Made by a program: the position numbers and the translations under genes | Shown: positions 1 through 9,303 of the stretch, piece after piece | Position numbering within the stretch: the first letter of the stretch is position 1 | Layout of the letters: each line of letters opens with the position of its first letter | The notes under the pieces: model-generated | What the model saw: the letters and a program-made list of their open reading frames with translations, nothing else | What the model was told of the DNA's origin: nothing | Database searches by the model: none | Source of the DNA: JANXUC01 sp964619065 | Lineage (GTDB): Bacteria; Acidobacteriota; Terriglobia; Terriglobales; Acidobacteriaceae | Reading direction: 5' to 3' | DNA length: 64,000 bases | NCBI GenBank assembly: GCA_964619065.1 | Contig: CAZUCC010000004.1 | Span: forward strand, 54,876-118,875

Positions 1-3000
1 CCGGTTTGGAAAGATGAGGCTTGGGTTGCGGTATTTGCTCCAGTCGTCGGACGGTCATACAAAAAGGCCTGGTTGGGCTGGAAGAAAATGAACGCATTGG
101 TCGAACTCGCGCTCAAGCTTTCCCGGATCATCACCCCAGCCTGCGTGCTTCCTCCCCCTTGCAGGGTCGCCACTCGCGCGACGATCGATCCATCGCCGAC
201 CAACGGCTGGTAGACAAATTGGAGCGCATCCGCCGTACCCAGAATTTGCCCGTCATCTGTCAGGGTGTACGTTCCACCCGAGAAGGTCGCAGTCCCAGCC
301 ACACCAAGGGTCGTCACCCCCACGTCGAGGTTCTGCCAGGAACTCGGTAACGGCTGCATGGTGACGGCGAAATTCACTGCGTTACTGTCATTCATGGTAG
401 GCGCAACACTTACAACCAGGAAACCCGTGGTGGCTCCGTTCGGAACAGTAAACACGATTGATGTATTACTCCAAGTAACAATCGTCATTGGGATAGCGCC
501 CAGCGACACTCGGCTTCCGCCCTGCGTGGCACCAAAATTAGAGCCGGAGATCGTGACCTGGCTCCCAATCGATCCCGTCGTCGAAGACAAGCTGGAGATG
601 ACGGGTGCTGGAGATGCAACCGAGTCGATCGACACGCCGTCGAACGTCGCCGTGTCAAGGCTCCCCTGACTGCTAAAAGCGAGTCCAACGTAAGCATTTT
701 GTGCCATCGTGACCGTCGCGGACGTCCCAATTTGTATCCAGTTGAACCCATCCCATGAGACAAATCCAGTGAACACACTCCCGCTTCGAACCAGCTTGAC
801 CCAATATGGATACCCTGTCGATCCAAACGGTTTCGACTGGTACGCATAGTTGGCCCCTGTCGTCGGACGGCTGACGAAAGACGCCTGGCTGGGATAGAAG
901 GAAACAAACGCATTGCTAGAATTTGTATTCAGGGTCTCTCGAATCATCACTCCCGCCTGAGGAATCGAACTAGCCCCAGCCAGGCTCACAACTCGCGCAA
1001 CGATTGATCCATCTCCCGAAAGCGGCTGATACACGAAATGAAATGAATCCGCAGTACCATTAAGTCCTGTTCCAGCGCCTAGGACAGTAAATGTTCCGTT
1101 TGAATAAGTGGTACTTCCGGTCAGCCCATTCACAACCCCAATATCCTGATCCAGCCATGAACCTGGAGGCGGCTGCGAGGTAACGGTGAACGATGAGCTG
1201 TTGACTGTGTGGCCATTCACGACGACGGAAAAAGGCCCGGACGTGGCACCTGGAGGAACAGTCACGCCAAGGCTGGTATCGCTCCAATCGACATTCGAGA
1301 TCGCAGTCCCATTGAGAAAGACCGTGCTGATGCCCTGCGCCGCGCCGAAACTCGCTCCCGAAATCGTGACCAATTTCCCGATATTCCCGGATGTCGGGGA
1401 GATGCCAGTAATACTCAGCCCCGCTGACACGGTGAAGCTCAGTCCGTTGCTTACAACCCCATTTCCGGTGACTGCGACATTACCTGTCGTAGCGCCGGTT
1501 GGCACGGGAACAACAATCGACCCGTTACTCCAACTAGTTGGGGTCGCCGTCGTTCCGTTGAACTTGACCGCGCTCGAGCCCTGCGATGCTCCAAAATTCG
1601 TGCCTGTAATAGTAACCATGGTTCCCACGACTCCCGAGGTGGGCGAAACAGTGGTGATGCTCGGAGTCGGCAATACGGTAAACGCTGAACCCGTGCTGGC
1701 CACGCCGCCAACTGTCACAGCGACGTTGCCCGTCGTTGCACCGGTTGGCACGGGCACCACAATTGACGTCGCGTTCCAACTTCCCGGGGTCGCCACCGTT
1801 CCGTTGAATGTGACCGTGCTGGTTCCCTGTGTCGCCCCAAAGTTCGTCCCGGTTATCGTCACGGATGCTGCAACCGCACCGGATGTCGGCGAGAGACTGG
1901 TAATGGTTGGTGTCGGTATGACGGTGAAATTCGAACCGTTGCTGTTAACGCCGCTGGCGTTGACCACGACGTTTCCCGTGGTAGCCCCGGTAGGTACGGG
2001 GGCAACAATCGATGTTGCATTCCAGGAGGTAATCGTTGTCGCCTGCGTCCCATTGAACGTCAAAGTTCCGGTTCCTTGCGTTGCCCCGAAATTCGTGCCC
2101 GTGACCGTCACCGATGTGCCAGCGGGTCCGGTTGTTGGGGAAAGACTTGTGATACTGGGAGTCGGCACCACGGTGAAGGACGAATTATTGCTCGCAACAC
2201 CATTCACGGCCACAACGACACTCCCTGTCGTCGCTCCTGTCGGCACAGTCGCAACAATCGATGTCTGACTCCAGCTCGCGATGCTTGTCGCCGTCGTCCC
2301 ACTGAACTTAACGGTGCTTGTACCTTGCGACGTTCCAAAATTCGTGCCGGTGATCGTCACCGACGCTCCGATGGCTCCTGTCGATGGGGACAGGTTCGTG
2401 ATACTTGGAACCATCGTAAAGGTGGACCCGTTGCTGTCCACTCCGCTGGCGTGGACCGTCACATTGCCGGTTGTCGCACCCGTCGGCACTGGAGCTTTTA
2501 CCAACGTCGCTGTCCAACTGGTAATTGTTGTAGCCGGAGTTCCATTGAACGACACAGAACCCTGCGTTGTCGTAAAGCCTGTACCTGTGATCGAAACAGA
2601 CGTGCCCACTACACCCGAGGTGGGGGACAAGCTGGTGATGCTGGGAGCCGCCACCACTGTGAACGACTTACCATTGCTCCCTACACCGCTGAGAGCCACG
2701 ACGACATTCCCGGTCGTCGCACCACTCGGAACCGTAGCAACAATGGATGTTGCACTCCAGCTTGCGATGCTTGTCGCCGTCGTCCCATTGAACTTAACCG
2801 TACTGGTGCCTTGCGTTGCGCCGAAATTTGTCCCGGTGATCGTCACGGATGCGCCCACCGCCCCGGTTGTGGGCGAGAGGCTTGTGATGCTTGGTGTCGG
2901 CAGGACGGTAAACGACGAAGGATTGCTGTCCACTCCGCTCGCATGGACGATCACGCTCCCTGTCGTAGCTCCCGTTGGCACCGGAATCACAATCGACGTA

Positions 3001-3467
3001 GCGCTCCACGTGCCCCCAGGAGCCAAAGTACCGTTGAACGAAACCGTGCTCGAGCCCCTGGTCGCACCGAAATTCGTACCGGTGATCGTTACAGAAGTTG
3101 CTACTGGTCCCGAAGTCGGTGACAGGCTCGTGGTACTTGGAGCCGCAACCACCGTGAACGCTTTGCCGTTGCTGGCCACTCCCCCAACGGTAACAACCAC
3201 ATTCCCTGTCGTGGCTCCTGTCGGCACGGTTGCGACCATCGATGTCGAAGTCCATCCTGTGACCGTCGTAGCGGTGACTCCGTTGAACTTGACCGTGCTC
3301 GCGCCCTGGGAAGTCCCAAAATTCGTTCCAGTAATCGTGATTGCCGCGCCCACGGCACCTGTCGTCGGAGACAAACTCGTGATCGTCGGTGCAGCCGCAC
3401 ACAAAGCCCCGGAAAATGCCACGCATACCGCTACAAGAACACCAAGCTGTCTCACGATTCGACCCAC
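1..3467 (-). CDS. Secreted multi-IPT/TIG repeat protein, C-terminus beyond the window
   Basis: Open on the minus strand from a GTG at 3467 to the window edge, at least 1155 residues. GTG is chosen because an in-frame TAA lies just upstream and an AGAGGG ribosome site precedes it; the next in-frame start is GTG 3455. Residues 1-25 form a signal peptide ending near ALCAA. Then come about ten immunoglobulin-like IPT/TIG domains, each about 80 residues with the motif TGTNFG or a variant (near 3320, 3070, 2830, 2580, 2340, 2090, 1845, 1600, 1355 and 540). A concanavalin-like segment (GVMIRE, VGLAFSSQG) occurs near 1190-620 and again at the left edge. Such domains bind carbohydrate or protein outside the cell; the ligand is unknown. 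The long plus-strand open frames here are antisense shadows of this repetitive gene. Confidence 0.85.
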   Translation of the reverse strand, partial: MGRIVRQLGVLVAVCVAFSGALCAAAPTITSLSPTTGAVGAAITITGTNFGTSQGASTVKFNGVTATTVTGWTSTSMVATVPTGATTGNVVVTVGGVASNGKAFTVVAAPSTTSLSPTSGPVATSVTITGTNFGATRGSSTVSFNGTLAPGGTWSATSIVIPVPTGATTGSVIVHASGVDSNPSSFTVLPTPSITSLSPTTGAVGASVTITGTNFGATQGTSTVKFNGTTATSIASWSATSIVATVPSGATTGNVVVALSGVGSNGKSFTVVAAPSITSLSPTSGVVGTSVSITGTGFTTTQGSVSFNGTPATTITSWTATLVKAPVPTGATTGNVTVHASGVDSNGSTFTMVPSITNLSPSTGAIGASVTITGTNFGTSQGTSTVKFSGTTATSIASWSQTSIVATVPTGATTGSVVVAVNGVASNNSSFTVVPTPSITSLSPTTGPAGTSVTVTGTNFGATQGTGTLTFNGTQATTITSWNATSIVAPVPTGATTGNVVVNASGVNSNGSNFTVIPTPTITSLSPTSGAVAASVTITGTNFGATQGTSTVTFNGTVATPGSWNATSIVVPVPTGATTGNVAVTVGGVASTGSAFTVLPTPSITTVSPTSGVVGTMVTITGTNFGASQGSSAVKFNGTTATPTSWSNGSIVVPVPTGATTGNVAVTGNGVVSNGLSFTVSAGLSITGISPTSGNIGKLVTISGASFGAAQGISTVFLNGTAISNVDWSDTSLGVTVPPGATSGPFSVVVNGHTVNSSSFTVTSQPPPGSWLDQDIGVVNGLTGSTTYSNGTFTVLGAGTGLNGTADSFHFVYQPLSGDGSIVARVVSLAGASSIPQAGVMIRETLNTNSSNAFVSFYPSQASFVSRPTTGANYAYQSKPFGSTGYPYWVKLVRSGSVFTGFVSWDGFNWIQIGTSATVTMAQNAYVGLAFSSQGSLDTATFDGVSIDSVASPAPVISSLSSTTGSIGSQVTISGSNFGATQGGSRVSLGAIPMTIVTWSNTSIVFTVPNGATTGFLVVSVAPTMNDSNAVNFAVTMQPLPSSWQNLDVGVTTLGVAGTATFSGGTYTLTDDGQILGTADALQFVYQPLVGDGSIVARVATLQGGGSTQAGVMIRESLSASSTNAFIFFQPNQAFLYDRPTTGANTATQASSFQT

Positions 3468-3539
3468 GATACCCTCTGCTGCTTAAGATTTGGATTTGAA
3501 GCAACTCCCGCTAAGCTCAACCTGCATTTAGAAACGCGT

Positions 3540-4586
3540 CTAGGGAAGCTCAAGACCGCACGTCAGAGGATAGGTGACAGTGAGTGCCTCCACGCCACTG
3601 GCCCGCGACGAGGTTAATCCCTGTCCGCAAGTGTTGTAGGTGTGAGATTCCAAGATTTTCCCTTGTGAATCTCTGACTGCGGTAATGTAGGAATTAGCGT
3701 CGTACTCGAAGGTCTTAAACGTGGTATCTGGATAAGTGACACTGGTCAGTCGTTGCTGCCCGTCATAGCCATAAGTGAGGGAAATGCCAAAATCCGAGGT
3801 AACTGTCTGCACGAGATTTCCGGAAGCGCCATAGTTAAAATAAAGATGCCGCCCGGCTGGGTCGGCGACCGCAGCCAAGCGGCTCTGACTGTCATAGGAG
3901 AGTTGAGTTGTGTTCCCGTTGCGATCCACAATCGAAGTCAGGTGTCCGCTTGTTATATCGAAGAACCGCTTCTCTCCGTCCTTGAGAGTTAGCGTCCACG
4001 ACGTCGCACCCGTCTGCAGCATCGCTCCTGCGTTAGCAGGGGCAGCGGTCGAATATAACGCGTATCCTGTACCTGCCGGATCGAAACCCGTAAACCCAAA
4101 CGACCAAGTGCTGTCGTCTCCTCTCGCATAACTAACGAAATTTTCAGCTCCAACAAAGATGCTCTCTTCATAGGTCGATCGCCAACCCTTGCCAAACAAG
4201 CCCTGCACGTAGCCGGTTCTGCTATTCCAAACGCGAGCCAGAACTAATCCCCGAGAGAGCCCCGGCACTAGAACATCGGTTTGCTCTATATACGTGTTGC
4301 CAGTAGACAGCGCAATGGGTCCTCCAGCTTTGGGGCAAGTGGGACACACGTTATCATTGTGCTGGGTACACTTATTGCCATTGTTGAAGCATATGGCAGC
4401 CCAAGGTCCCCAACTCACACAACCGAAAGCGCCAGGAGGAATCGGCGGAAAAATCCTGCCATCGTACAGAGAATAGATGGCGTGATCGCTGCGAACTAGG
4501 CAGCTTTGTTGGGCCTCCGCCTTCGCGCTGCCAATCCACGCCAAGGCACCGGCCACTAACAACACCACAACTCCGTTGTTTCTCAT
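3540..4586 (-). CDS. Secreted RHS-family protein, N-terminal part only (truncated)
   Basis: 348 residues from ATG 4586, preceded by GAGGGG about ten bases upstream; a TTG at 4595 is a weaker alternative. A signal peptide (to about residue 24) is followed by the N-terminal domain that starts RHS proteins (STGNTY motif, GLFGKGWRSTYE) and three or four YD-type repeats (RNGNTTQLSYDSQSRL, YGYDGQQRLTSV). Secreted acidobacterial RHS proteins usually exceed 1000 residues and carry a core ending in DPxG before a variable toxin; here the frame stops after three or four repeats, so core and toxin are missing. It lies 72 bp upstream of the IPT gene on the same strand. A broken RHS tip sits 1.1 kb upstream (5694-6135) and may be the displaced end of the same gene. 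Alone it is unlikely to be a working toxin. Confidence 0.75.
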   Translation of the reverse strand: MRNNGVVVLLVAGALAWIGSAKAEAQQSCLVRSDHAIYSLYDGRIFPPIPPGAFGCVSWGPWAAICFNNGNKCTQHNDNVCPTCPKAGGPIALSTGNTYIEQTDVLVPGLSRGLVLARVWNSRTGYVQGLFGKGWRSTYEESIFVGAENFVSYARGDDSTWSFGFTGFDPAGTGYALYSTAAPANAGAMLQTGATSWTLTLKDGEKRFFDITSGHLTSIVDRNGNTTQLSYDSQSRLAAVADPAGRHLYFNYGASGNLVQTVTSDFGISLTYGYDGQQRLTSVTYPDTTFKTFEYDANSYITAVRDSQGKILESHTYNTCGQGLTSSRASGVEALTVTYPLTCGLELP

Positions 4587-4595
4587 CACCGTCAA

Positions 4596-5084
4596 TCCCC
4601 TCTTAATATGTATCCGCCGAAATTTTGAAACCTCGTGACACTGAGCTTTTCCACAATGGACACCAACGAATGCTGACCCTGATCTCCATTGAACTAGTCT
4701 GCAATGTGGTCATGATGGAAGCCGGCGCGCGGCCAAGCGAAGAGCAAATTGATTCTTGGGAGCAAATGCGACGACAACACGAAACGATGTAGGAACACCG
4801 ATTGAGCCCGAGAAACTGCAATGAAGATTGTTACTCCTGGGAATAAGAATTAGTGCTCCACGTTATTCCCAGCCGTCTTCGGGAGTCAAGTTAAAAATCT
4901 GCGTATTCTCAAACGAAGTACGTTGTTTGGAACACTTAGTCTATCCCGTTGGAAGCAAACGCGTAAGACGCGATTGTTCGCGTTACGGAAGGAGGGTAAA
5001 ACGCCAAGTTTGTCCCGGGAGCACACGTTGGCTTGTGGAAAACTTGTTCCGCCGTCGAGATGCTGTGAAAGATAAAGACTAGAA
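4596..5084. other. Intergenic stretch, no gene recognised
   Basis: Open frames of 60-85 codons occur on both strands but show no recognisable domain, no convincing ribosome site and overlap each other. The stretch separates the RHS fragment from the membrane protein at 5233 and leads into dispersed repeat copies at 5010-5159. Confidence 0.4.
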
Positions 5085-5133
5085 ATAACGAATGCACCGA
5101 GACTAGTGCGTTTATCATTTTGACGAGGCACAG
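5010..5133 (-). repeat. Third, diverged copy of a ~120-bp dispersed repeat
   Basis: Read on the minus strand from 5133 it starts with a TCGTCAAAATGATAAACG block followed by a GTCTCGGTGCATTC block, matching two tandem copies at 6478-6722. Similarity fades after about 50 bases, with a further short match around GAACAAGTTTTCC. No coding role seen. Confidence 0.5.
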
Positions 5134-5138
5134 CTCTC

Positions 5139-5159
5139 GCAGCCTCAAAATCGTCTACA
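5139..5159 (+). repeat. Isolated end-piece of the tRNA-Pro-linked repeat
   Basis: GCAGCCTC followed by AAAATCGTCTACA matches the right-hand end of the three large repeats (6378-6398, 15870-15890, 20999-21019), but here without the tRNA core. It could mark the left end of a small, decayed element that holds the RHS tip at 5.2-6.1 kb. Confidence 0.45.
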
Positions 5160-5232
5160 CCGGGAATAGGGTTCCACTTGTTACCGTCGGCATATTTCCT
5201 TTACCTTTCGGCAATCTGAAATCATGTGGCGA

Positions 5233-5610
5233 TTACCGCCAGTCATATGTGTGCCAATACCGCAACATAAAAGCAGGGAATCCAATCATGACAGCCAAAA
5301 AAACATAATTTACAAGCGCCCACGGCATCGGAACCCGGTCCCCTAATACCCCGCCGTACACATAAACAGCGATAAACAAAACTCCCGGAAAAAACAGTAA
5401 GAGTAATGCCCATTTCTTGAGTTTTAGCAAACCAATCCCTACAAGAAAACAGTAGACACATGAAATCAAGAGAAGAGCAGAGAGGTTTGGTGCATTGTAA
5501 AGGAAGCGTGACCGAAGATTCGCCAGAAACAACAGCAGCATTACAGCGGCCGTGAAGAGAAGGAAGCGGGCACATAGTAAACTCAGAAAGTTGTCTATTT
5601 TTCCACTCAT
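5233..5610 (-). CDS. Small integral membrane protein, candidate RHS immunity protein
   Basis: 125 residues with four hydrophobic segments (about 13-30, 40-60, 66-85 and 98-116) and short charged loops, so it should sit in the inner membrane. ATG 5610 is supported by AAGGAG upstream. No family is recognised. It lies 83 bp downstream of, and on the same strand as, a frameshifted RHS C-terminal tip, the position where polymorphic toxin systems carry the immunity gene; a membrane immunity protein would suit a toxin acting at the membrane. That role is inferred from position only. Confidence 0.55.
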   Translation of the reverse strand: MSGKIDNFLSLLCARFLLFTAAVMLLLFLANLRSRFLYNAPNLSALLLISCVYCFLVGIGLLKLKKWALLLLFFPGVLFIAVYVYGGVLGDRVPMPWALVNYVFLAVMIGFPAFMLRYWHTYDWR

Positions 5611-5693
5611 TGTCCACAGTTCTCCTTCATGTAGTCTGGTGGAAATAAGGTCCTAATCCGGCTCCCTTTAGAGCCAATACCAACGTATGAGTT

Positions 5694-6125
5694 TCAACAG
5701 GATCTTTGAATGGCTTCCAATTGGATCGGTAGGTTGGTCATCAGTCCGGTGAATTGATTAACTACGAATCGCGCGCCTGACCACGCGAACTTCCCTACTA
5801 TGTACGCAGGCAATTGAGGGCCAGGAATAAGAGTCGTCGTCCGCAACATCGTGAACCAATCGACCTTCACGAGGCCCTGCGCTGTATCCGTATAGGCCGA
5901 CGCCCCGGAATAGCTGCTGAATGCCTCGGTTGTGCCGTCGCCCAAGATCATGTTCGATTCCCACGCCGCTGTAGTGGTCGACCACTTTCCTCCCTTTGAA
6001 GAAGTATTCTAGCTGCTTTACATTGCTCAGGCGACATCTTGGAGGGGATCCATTGGGTATCGGGATTGTTCGGATCGTCTGGGTCGTCCCACGAACCATT
6101 GACCACAACCACGGTCACACCGTTT

Positions 6126-6135
<10 letters not shown>
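5694..6135 (-). pseudogene. Orphan RHS C-terminal tip, frameshifted
   Basis: The minus strand reads TVVVVNGSWDDPDD...SPEQCKAARILLQREE in one frame from about 6130 to 5985, then stops in that frame; a second frame opens at about 5985 and reads STTTAAWESNMILGDG through to a stop at 5694. The switch lies between about 5978 and 5995. The sequence resembles variable tips that follow the RHS core, but no core is present: the fragment begins directly against the tRNA-Pro-linked repeat at 6126. It therefore looks like a toxin tip cut from its RHS body by recombination at the repeat and later inactivated. Toxin class not recognised. Confidence 0.6.
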
Positions 6136-6404
<269 letters not shown>

Positions 6405-6477
6405 TTTCTGCTTTGGAGCACTCCGCACAGCTAAACAACAGAGACGCGCTCGTCTATTCGGGGCGCTTTTGATCTCT

Positions 6478-6722
6478 GCCCCTGCCTGCTGAACAAACAA
6501 CGCTTGGGGGAAACTACAAATCTCTCCCACTTCTCCGCAACCTTTCAATGAAAAAACCCGCACCTAGACTGAGGCGCCTATCATTTTGGCGAGACACAAC
6601 CGCTCCGGCTTGCTCGGCAAAACAAAGCATGGGAAAACTGCAAAGTTCCCCTGTTCGTCGTGCGATTGCAGATGGAGAATGCACCAAGACTCGTGCGTTT
6701 ATCATTTTGGCGATGCACACGA
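6478..6722 (-). repeat. Two tandem copies of a ~120-bp repeat
   Basis: On the minus strand, copy one (about 6722-6601) and copy two (about 6600-6478) share TCTCGCCAAAATGATA, an AGTCTTGGTGC-type block and a distal CAGTTTTCCC...TTGTTT block. A third diverged copy lies at 5010-5133. The unit contains no recognisable gene. Confidence 0.6.
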
Positions 6723-6800
6723 CCCCGCTTTTCAATGTGGCAAACAGTCCTGACTCCCGCCCTTTGCAAAAACCGCAAAGGACGGCGCACCCCTTGTCTT
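6719..6800 (+). repeat. Direct repeat left of the acyltransferase gene
   Basis: GACCCCGC...CAATGTGGCAAACAGTCCTGACTCCCGCCCTTTGCAAAAACCG (interrupted here) recurs in the same orientation at 8320-8392 with about 85% identity judged by eye. The pair brackets the acyltransferase gene, 1.6 kb apart. Confidence 0.65.
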
Positions 6801-7017
6801 GCTGGTGCCGGAGAAATCAAATCTGGGCCACCCGCCCAGCGATCCGCTCCTGGTAAGGTTGCCGAGCGGATCGTAACTGGAACTCTGCGACCGGGGTTGG
6901 AGTGGAGTTCGATAGAAATTGGAGAAGCCTCACACAACGAACACCGCGTTGTGTGGGCCACCTGCCAAATTCTCCAAGATTTGACAACTTGCGGCCATCC
7001 GCATCAGAGTCTTTAGA

Positions 7018-8193
7018 GTGTCTACTGAGCATAATCCCCCTTCCGCGAACTCCCTAGTCCGTCCAGTCATGCCCGAACTGGATGTGCTGCGAGGGGTTGC
7101 CATCCTTGGGGTCGTTCTTTACCACAATTTTTCGATGGCTTATGAAGGGACGTTACATTTCTCCAGACCGGCAGAGATTTTCGTCCATTGGACAGGTTCA
7201 GGTTGGCTGGGAGTGAATCTTTTCTTTGTCTTATCGGGATTCCTCATAACCGGGATTTTGCTGGAATCGAAAAACGATCCGAATTACTACAAGCGCTTCT
7301 ATCTACGCCGAGCGTTGCGCATTCTCCCCATCTTCTATTCGCTGCTGGTGATGCTCCTGGCTTTCGGTTGGAGCACGAAGGCCTATTTTGCCCTGAATCT
7401 TATTTTTCTATCGAATGTCACAGCCTTGCTTGGAGTTAAGCAAACCTGCGGATGGCTTTGGTCGCTGGCCGTCGAGGAACACTACTATTCGGTCTGGCCT
7501 ACCATTGCGCGCCACCTCAGTCGGCGGCGGCTGGCCCAATGTGCCCTGGCGATTTGTATCGTCGTTCCCTTGCTCCGGGGTGGCTGGTTTGCTCTTGGCC
7601 ACAACGAGTTGGGACTCAGATCGTGGACCTGGTTTGTGGCGGACAACCTTGCGGCAGGGAGTCTGCTGGCGATTGTTGTTCGCTCGCTCACCCAGAAGCA
7701 AGTTCTCCGCTTATGTCTCGGACTGTTGATTACTGGCGTGGGGCTAGCCGGATGGGGTGGTGGTTCCTACGGATTGCTGCATCATGGCTTGATTCATGGA
7801 TACGCAGAGGCCATTCTCCAACTCACGTTTGCTGGCATTTTCTTTGGCGGCCTTCTCCTGCTCTTTCTGCTTTTAGGAACCAGTTCCTGGAGCTGGCTGA
7901 CGCGCTGGCCATTCCTGAGTTTTTTGGGATACATCAGCTACGGGCTCTATTTGTTCCACCCCATTGTTTATTCGTTTTATGACGCTTTTGCGAAACGATT
8001 CTTCCCGAGCTTGCAGCCTCAGGATTACCGGTTCGACCTCGTGGTCTTGAGATTTGCGGTGGCTGGAGGCGTCTCGGTGGGTCTTACGTATCTGTCGAGG
8101 AGATACTTTGAGGAGAGACTTCTGCGCATGAAGAAGCCACTCGAGGCCAAGTATTTTGGTGCTGCCCGGGTAGCGCAACCGGCCGGTTCTTGA
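7018..8193 (+). CDS. Membrane acyltransferase, acyltransferase-3 (OafA/YrhL-like) family
   Basis: 391 residues from GTG 7018; ATG 7069 (MPELDVLRG) is the other possible start and sits directly before the conserved domain. The N-terminal motif ELDVLRGVAILGVVLYH with its catalytic-type His, about ten hydrophobic segments and the motif GYISYGLYLFHP near residue 305 identify the family. These inner-membrane enzymes move acyl groups, often acetyl, onto surface polysaccharide, lipid or small molecules; the substrate here is unknown. The gene stands alone on the plus strand among minus-strand genes and is bracketed by direct repeats at 6719 and 8320, which suggests it arrived as a unit. Confidence 0.88.
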   Translation: MSTEHNPPSANSLVRPVMPELDVLRGVAILGVVLYHNFSMAYEGTLHFSRPAEIFVHWTGSGWLGVNLFFVLSGFLITGILLESKNDPNYYKRFYLRRALRILPIFYSLLVMLLAFGWSTKAYFALNLIFLSNVTALLGVKQTCGWLWSLAVEEHYYSVWPTIARHLSRRRLAQCALAICIVVPLLRGGWFALGHNELGLRSWTWFVADNLAAGSLLAIVVRSLTQKQVLRLCLGLLITGVGLAGWGGGSYGLLHHGLIHGYAEAILQLTFAGIFFGGLLLLFLLLGTSSWSWLTRWPFLSFLGYISYGLYLFHPIVYSFYDAFAKRFFPSLQPQDYRFDLVVLRFAVAGGVSVGLTYLSRRYFEERLLRMKKPLEAKYFGAARVAQPAGS

Positions 8194-8319
8194 GTTCCTT
8201 GGAATGACTCGAAACGGCTCTTCTGTCTCTGTACGCCCACTTGGTTTCCGTGAAGCCAGCCCGAGACGGTGCGGATGAACGATGGCAAAAGAGATGTTGG
8301 TCACGACATTGTGCGACTC

Positions 8320-8392
8320 GACCCCGCGTTCCAATGTGCCAAACAGTCCTAACTCCCGCCCTTTGCAAAAACCGGACGGAGCGCCCCTTGTA
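8320..8392 (+). repeat. Direct repeat right of the acyltransferase gene
   Basis: Second copy of the repeat at 6719-6800, same orientation, with a short internal deletion after AAAAACCG. The remaining 8194-8653 intergenic DNA shows no gene. Confidence 0.65.
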
Positions 8393-8653
8393 TTGATGGG
8401 ACGATAAAGGTCAAAAGCCTAGCCACTCCACCCGGAAGCCTGAGCAACCCACCAAACGACGCGTGGGGCTAGCCCTCGGGCATCATTTGGCGTGCCGGTG
8501 ACGGTTTTCCATTTGCCGGAAGAGCCGTACATCCGACTTGGGACAAGGTTCCAGGGAGGCTGCGCGGCGGAGGGGAACATCAAGCGCCAACGGACGTTAG
8601 CCCCCTGCGATAGATCAAGAATTGGGGGCAGGCCCGTCTGTCCCCGAATTTCC

Positions 8654-9232
8654 TTATTTACCGAATTTCGCGACGACGGCCACCAACGCTACGCCCGCGA
8701 AGGTTACAGCAGCAAGAGACTGTATTTTCCTTAAAACCTGCACTGGGGGAACACCGCTCAAATGAAGCGTATTGTTGACGGCCAGATGGAAGGCGACAGC
8801 AATTGCACCTGCAAGGAGAACAACAGCGGTAGTCCTTGGAGAGAAAACGGGCGTCGTGCTCTGCATCAGATAGTTCGCAATCACTACCGCCAACATAGTA
8901 ACAACAAATACTGCGACCCAAAACCTGTAAGTTTCAAGGTGGCTTGATTGGTTGTCGCGAAAGAGACTGGCTATCGCGTCGTCTGCTTTGGTAGCAACCA
9001 AAAATCTAACGAAAAATACGATTAACCATAGGAAGGCCACATTCCCTAAGCGTAAAGAGGCAATTTTTGAGAGATCTTCGCTAATCCGGAAATCAAATCC
9101 CCCGCATATAGCAACAATAAAAAAACATAACCCCGTGCCTGGAAGCCTAGTTATGTTCACTTCCAGCAGCGTAACGACGTACACGGCCGCAACAGCGACC
9201 ATCGCTACAAGAAAATGGGGTTTAAACGCCAT
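8654..9232 (-). CDS. Integral membrane protein downstream of RHS gene, candidate immunity protein
   Basis: 192 residues with five or six hydrophobic segments (about 5-22, 28-45, 63-80, 103-122, 134-152, 168-188). No family recognised. It follows the stop of the 1587-residue RHS gene by 71 bp on the same strand, the usual position of an immunity gene for an RHS tip. The RHS tip ends in a hydrophobic, glycine- and alanine-rich stretch, so a membrane-acting toxin neutralised by a membrane protein is a reasonable but untested idea. It could equally be an unrelated small membrane protein. Confidence 0.6.
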   Translation of the reverse strand: MAFKPHFLVAMVAVAAVYVVTLLEVNITRLPGTGLCFFIVAICGGFDFRISEDLSKIASLRLGNVAFLWLIVFFVRFLVATKADDAIASLFRDNQSSHLETYRFWVAVFVVTMLAVVIANYLMQSTTPVFSPRTTAVVLLAGAIAVAFHLAVNNTLHLSGVPPVQVLRKIQSLAAVTFAGVALVAVVAKFGK

Positions 9233-9303
9233 TTGCTAGCATCGAATCTTTTAGACATCTTATAGATTGCCCGGCATCTTTAGCCCCTGCCGAGGAGTCG
9301 TCG

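Noticed and set aside
1186..3486. Long plus-strand open frames (up to 401 codons) rich in Val/Pro/Thr
   Set aside because: They are antisense to the IPT/TIG repeats; the minus strand gives TGTNFG-type domains and a signal peptide.
6478..6800. CRISPR array or integron attC sites
   Set aside because: Repeats are ~120 bp, only two or three diverged copies, without regular spacers or attC-type core sites, and no cas or integron integrase gene is present.
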